From positions 434,001 to 498,000 of the forward strand of contig WACJ01000048.1 of NCBI GenBank assembly GCA_008973525.1: DNA of 64,000 nucleotides. Direction: 5' to 3'. Positions 59,530 through 64,000 of the stretch are shown here, in pieces. How positions within the stretch are numbered: position 1 is the first letter of the stretch; each line of letters opens with the position of its first letter. The position numbers and the translations under genes were made by a program. The notes under the pieces were generated by a model. That model made no database searches. It was not told the origin of the DNA and saw only the letters and a program-made list of their open reading frames with translations. The DNA comes from Stenopsyche tienmushanensis (Eukaryota > Arthropoda > Insecta > Trichoptera > Stenopsychidae).

Positions 59530-59690
59530 CTATAGAAGCTTATCGTGACGGGGACGTGTATGTTTCACTATACTCAGAATCAAAGAGACAATCCAAAAAG
59601 AGCTGGCGGTTGAAGTCTATGATATTGACATTCAAAAAGTGGGTGCTCCAACTACATAAATTTCTCAATCTCATCGTGATTACGTTGAAA
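59530..59690 (+). pseudogene. mariner transposase, continuation of the 58110 copy
   Basis: The plus strand encodes EAYRDGDVYVSLYSESKRQS and KKSWRLKSMILTFKKW-like sequence in shifting frames, equivalent to the segment around the first catalytic aspartate in the copy at 49175 (there SIVTGDETWVCHYTPES). The strand and order match a continuation of 58110-58445. Confidence 0.65.
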
Positions 59691-61807
59691 AATAGTCAAA
59701 TATATTTGTGAAGTATCTTGTGAATTTTAATTGAATTTTTTTTATTTCCATTATTAAAAATAATACTTTTTACACGTATGAAAGTCTTTTATTAATATAT
59801 AACTTTATTATAATAATAATTTAAGCAAAACTACATTATTTGTCGTTTGTATTTCCATGACAACGCTATGAAATGTTGTAATTTTACAATAGAAAAAAGG
59901 TTATAAACTTAAAAATAATTGATAATATTAAAGCATATTATGAGATAATATGAATCACATTTTGGAAACCAGCTATTAAAATGTACAACCGGCTCTAGCG
60001 AGCCGGATCAATCTTATAGCAAACTTTTGCCTATAATTGGTTAATTAGGTCTCTTGCACGGATTAGAATCTTGTATAATGATGTCATTGTCAACTAATTT
60101 TCTATCCAAACATAATTTTTGTTCATATCAGGAAGACATGAAAATCAAATAATGATATACAATATAATTTTTGGGTATTTTAAGATCTTAGGATTTAATT
60201 TGTAATTTATCGAATTACAAGATGCATCCGTGTACATCTTTTTTGCATTTTTTACAAATGTTAATTTAACCTTTGAAGGCAATTAAATATGTTTTTGTGC
60301 TATTAATATAAAAATGCGACCTTCGCTAATAAATATTTAATGGAAGGCTTAAAAAAAACCACCACATATTCTGGCACAGCAAAACATCGTGTAAATTATG
60401 GAATTTTTACAACATTTTTGAATGTATAATTTGTAGCAATTTTGATTTAACCAATAGCCTCAAAGGGTCATGGTCGGGATCAATTGCCTTTTGAGGATGA
60501 TGCAAATTTTCATTGAAATATTTCTCTATAATTTAGACAATTGGTGTTGTTGATTAATGTATGGAAATTCAAATAACACAATTTTGCGTTATCCAAGAGC
60601 TTCATATCAGTCATTTATTCGTAAATTGAACATAATTGTGTGACGTAAATTGAGATTGATTTTTCACAACTGAAAGAGAGCTTTCGTTGAAGCTCTGTAC
60701 AGCTTTCAAATAATATGATTTGATATGAATTTAATTCAAATTTTAATGGGCCAATATAACTGTATATTTCATATTTAAAGTCACGGTTGGTAATAAATAT
60801 TTATTATATGGCACATATGGTTTCATTTTATTGCATAATCCAAGAAGGCTGAAGTGAACTTGACCTCGACTTTCACTATTGAAGTCATACATTTTTCCAT
60901 GGAAAACGTGATTGAAGATCACAACTGTAAATAGAATTATACGTGATTTAAAGCAACAAACCTAATAGCATTTTCTAGAACAGAAAATCGATTAGCGCAT
61001 TCACGTATTCGTACATATGGTTATCATTATAGTCACATTGGCCTATAAAATGTTTCCATAATTATTGATTTTATTCGATTTTACACAGATCAAATCGCTG
61101 TTACATGACCGAGTTTACAACACACTTTTATTACATCCAGTTTCTGTGTAGATCATCAGATAAAACAGACTCAGCATCGTGTCGTTATATGAATACATAT
61201 CATATACTTTTTGCGCGCTGATGGATTTATAAGTATCTCTTGGATAATAAGCTAAATTCATTTTATTTCGTTTATATTGTTCAGTGAATTTTGATCAGGA
61301 TTATGGTGGATTAAGCTGACTTTGGGTTCAAAATACGCGTTTAACCCTTCGGCTCCAAATCATAAACCCTAGGTCGTCCCTTCGACAAAAAGGCCATCTG
61401 ATAAGCTTCCTTTGTGAAGTGATAGTCTTATCTGAATCGATCTTATTAATATATACATCTTTAATGGACTCTTCCAGACTCTGTATCTAATAAATAGTAT
61501 TATCATGAATAATATAACGAAATCCATTGGAAAAACAATATTATAATTCAGTATGAATGTTAACTCTTTGAATAACAAACGATTGCGTTTGAAATTGCGA
61601 GAAAGTCTACGCTACGTATCGATAATGTATCAAATTTGTATTTATAAAATTCTGCATATTTATCTATCATCTGTCATTTATACCGTCAACTCTCCCATAG
61701 TATCCACTTTGTTTGCGGCCTTTAAATTGAGAAATGGGTAAAGTACGTAAGGTCTATGCCTCCTCGCGCGTGTTAATCACTTGTACTTGTTAACAAACTA
61801 AACACGT
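59691..61807. other. AT-rich DNA, no supported gene
   Basis: No shared repeats or coding frames were recognised. Confidence 0.4.
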
Positions 61808-61873
61808 ACAAATTTTGTATGAGTGCTTTCTATAGCGTGGTCCCTATCTCGACGCTATAGAAGGATTGACTGT
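61808..61873 (-). repeat. pogo-like terminal sequence, copy 2
   Basis: Reverse-complemented, it begins CAGTCAATCCTTCTATAGCG, flanked by TA, followed by GAGATAGGGACCACGCTATAG, an internal inverted repeat. CAGTCAATCC resembles pogo/Tigger tips. The matching opposite end was not found. A relative is at 45373-45435. Confidence 0.4.
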
Positions 61874-62334
61874 ATTTCTGTGAGAAAATAATAAAGTATT
61901 CACATAATTTATAAGCAAAAAGGTATATTTTATGACTTTGTTTAATATCCACTACCTAATCTCGAGAAACTTTTGTATTTCATGATGTTGGAATTCAAAC
62001 CAAAAAAATGTGCCCAGCATTGTTTAATAAAATCAGATGAGAATATGCTTGATAATAGTGTTTTTTTTCGTTGCATTTTCTTTAAATTCATTCTCAGTTA
62101 TTTCCATATTCATGCTTGAAAAACCAGAGAGCTTTTACATTAGATCATAGCCTCCCAAAGTGATTCCTACGGCCGCCTTGGGGTCTTTGTGATCTTTGTG
62201 ATCACTGAGGGTGGCAAATTAAAATTAATTTGGGGGTGCGAGAACAACATTTGGGGGGGTTCACGAAATAATAAACGCGGTTGAACTCGCAAGTCAACCA
62301 TCTTGGGTAAATCCTAGATACCTCCGCGTCCCAG

Positions 62335-62430
62335 TCCCAGAAATCCAGTGGTGTCAGATGTCTCCAGGCAACGAACTCCAGTGGTGTCAGATCTGGAGAC
62401 CATGCGATCCACGGAATAGGGCACGCCCTC
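62335..62430 (-). repeat. duplicated transposase motif, 33-bp period
   Basis: On the minus strand PWIAWSPDLTPLEFVAWRHL is followed in frame by TPLDFWDW. This is the DLTPLDFF catalytic-region motif of a Tc1/mariner-type transposase duplicated with a 33-bp shift (CCAGTGGTGTCAG at 62345 and 62378). Confidence 0.6.
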
Positions 62431-62944
62431 AGACAAAGTAAATCAGCTTTTGTGGATAGATTTTATGAATTCTTTAGATTCCCCGGCTTATTTAACCGAC
62501 TTATTTGGCAGACTTATCGAAACCAATTTATAATACTTTTTCTTTGCAAACAACATTTGGAGTAGGCAGAATGCTTTCAATTTCCACATCTTTAAAATTG
62601 CAAGAATGTCATGAAGATTTGCTTGTTTTTTGTCAATACTAAACAGATCTTCAGTCTGATTTCAGTCAAAAAATTGAAGATATTCACTTGGTTATCCCCA
62701 ACTAGGTGTTTGACCCTATTGCATGTAAAATACAGGATGAATCGTCTACAAAAAAGGAAATAAGTAGAATGTTTCAACAGGGATACCACAAATGTAATTC
62801 TTATTAAAACTTTTTTTTTTATTTCCACTGTAGTTGTCTGAGGTAGCATTTCCTCCTTCTTTTTGCAAAGACGGCGATTATTCTTTCAATTAGGATTTCT
62901 TTTATGGGCACTTCTGTTGTAAATTCTTTTGAACGTCCCTAAAC

Positions 62945-63165
62945 AAAAAAAATCCAGTGGTGTCAGGTCTGGAGACCGTGCGAGCCACGGAATAGGAGAC
63001 GTCACCAAGCAAAGAAATCCAATGGTGTCAGGTCTGGAAACCGTTCAAGACATGGAATACTCGAGAAAGAAGGCTAGAGAACTTTTTAAAACTAAACTAA
63101 ATACAAAATAGTTGACATTTCTCATTCATTTGCGCATTTTATGTGACTTTGGAAACTCAGAAAAG
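62945..63165 (-). repeat. 65-bp tandem repeat of a transposase motif, second locus
   Basis: AATCCAGTGGTGTCAGGTCTGGA begins at 62952 and the next unit at 63017, a 65-bp period as at 41481/41546 but in the opposite orientation. In reverse the units encode ARSPDLTPLDFF and ERFPDLTPLDFFAW. The flanking sequence TTGACATTTCTCATTC, TTTTATGTGACTTTGGAAACT (63112-63162) matches 41725-41770. Confidence 0.65.
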
Positions 63166-64000
63166 TGAAATTGTGGGTATTTTTTCAAAATGTTGAAAGA
63201 AAAAGAAATCGACAATTCTGACATTTAGGACATAGGGCCTGTGTGAAACGTAGCAAAAGATATCCTAACCCAAAAAAAAAAATATGTCAGTCTATATGCC
63301 AAACTCCTTGTATTTATGATTTTTCTTGATATAGTGAGTTTGGAGACAATTGCATTGAATAGAGTTATGCATCATGCAAGCTTAACAATATATCCACTGC
63401 GCATTGAAAAGGTTAAAGAGGACAATATTGGCATTATTTTTGATTATTTTTGAAAAAAAATTGAATTTCCCTTATCCTGATTATTTTAAACACCCTTGTC
63501 CTGTAACAAACTGCTTCATCATGCACACATCTGTAACATCGTGACATTTTTTCGTACTGTATATTAAATTAAAAGCACCACTCCTCTTTGAACACTAAAA
63601 AAACACTCCTTCTGATCAACGTTAACTTTAACGTTATTCACGTTATAAAATGAGCCATTTCGATGATTGATGTTACAAGACAAAGCAATCAAGCGAGCCA
63701 ATCGTAAATATGTTTGCCCATATCCGTGCTGAATTTCAAATCGTGGCTCTGAAAAGCTCAAAGGCATCTACATATCCAAACAGAACAACTTTCAAAGCAC
63801 CATGTTTCTGACCCAGTAACATGTCTCTTAACAAAATATATTTTTTAATGCAAACAACATCTGTGTAACCTGAAAACTGAAACAATCCATGGTACATGTG
63901 CCTTACGGGCACACATTTCTCGTGACACATGTACGTGCCCGTAAAAGGTTACGTCTAATAAATTACGTATTCAATGCCGCTCATTGCTTTAATCTGTTTG
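63166..64000. other. AT-rich DNA to window end
   Basis: No supported gene. A short palindrome of GTGCCCGTAA/TTACGGGCAC type lies at 63901-63945 (CTTACGGGCACAC and GTGCCCGTAAAAG). Confidence 0.35.

Noticed and set aside
1..64000. CRISPR array, operon, integrated virus, or rRNA cluster
   Set aside because: No regular spacer repeats, no adjacent co-oriented bacterial-type genes, no viral structural or replication genes, and no rRNA sequence were seen.

Overview
The window is AT-rich nuclear DNA from an arthropod, most likely an insect. The basis is its set of decayed mobile elements: irritans-type mariner transposase pieces, TTAA-flanked piggyBac relatives, hAT elements with 8-bp target duplications, an R1-clade non-LTR retrotransposon tail, a probable LTR-retrotransposon LTR and a tRNA-Leu primer-binding site. 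Species or order cannot be fixed from the sequence. Nothing bacterial, viral or organellar was seen, and no rRNA or intact tRNA gene.

Only one host coding exon is supported with reasonable strength: a plus-strand first exon at 53833-54000. It has a good start context, a membrane/signal segment, local GC enrichment, and ends exactly at a GTAACT splice donor. The rest is best read as intergenic or intronic DNA. Most open frames in the window are no longer than chance predicts at this base composition.

Layout: 1-5.8 kb, hAT-like copies with GAATCCAATCCCG ends and piggyBac-like pieces. 5.8-7.9 kb, single-copy DNA with a possible core promoter. 7.9-11.9 kb, a hAT family (here 'family H') nested in itself, with mariner pieces. 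11.9-14.0 kb, single-copy possibly conserved non-coding DNA and a hairpin Harbinger-like MITE. 14.5-15.8 kb, a second complete family H copy and a hAT transposase remnant. 17.3-20.1 kb, tRNA-Leu primer-binding sites, two copies of a TA-flanked Tigger-like family ('family T') and an unexplained minus frame. 22.1-23.5 kb, an R1-type LINE tail split by a probable solo LTR. 24.9-37.4 kb, piggyBac relatives including the one transposase remnant, two more family T copies, and single-copy blocks. 38.9-39.7 kb, a third family H copy. 41.5-45.4 kb, a tandem transposase-motif repeat, a degenerate coding-like block and a TIR-bounded mariner. 47.0-52.3 kb, family H, piggyBac, mariner, family T and a GC-rich island. 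53.8-54.0 kb, the host exon. 54.5-59.7 kb, two further LINE tails, an inverted pair of GC-rich repeats and a mariner split by later insertions. 62.3-63.1 kb, more tandem transposase-motif copies.

The strongest results are insertion events that can be proved inside the window, because both the occupied and the empty site (or a matching target duplication) are present: the family H self-insertion, the LTR inside the LINE, and the LINE tail with a 13-bp duplication. No intact autonomous element and no multi-gene system was found.
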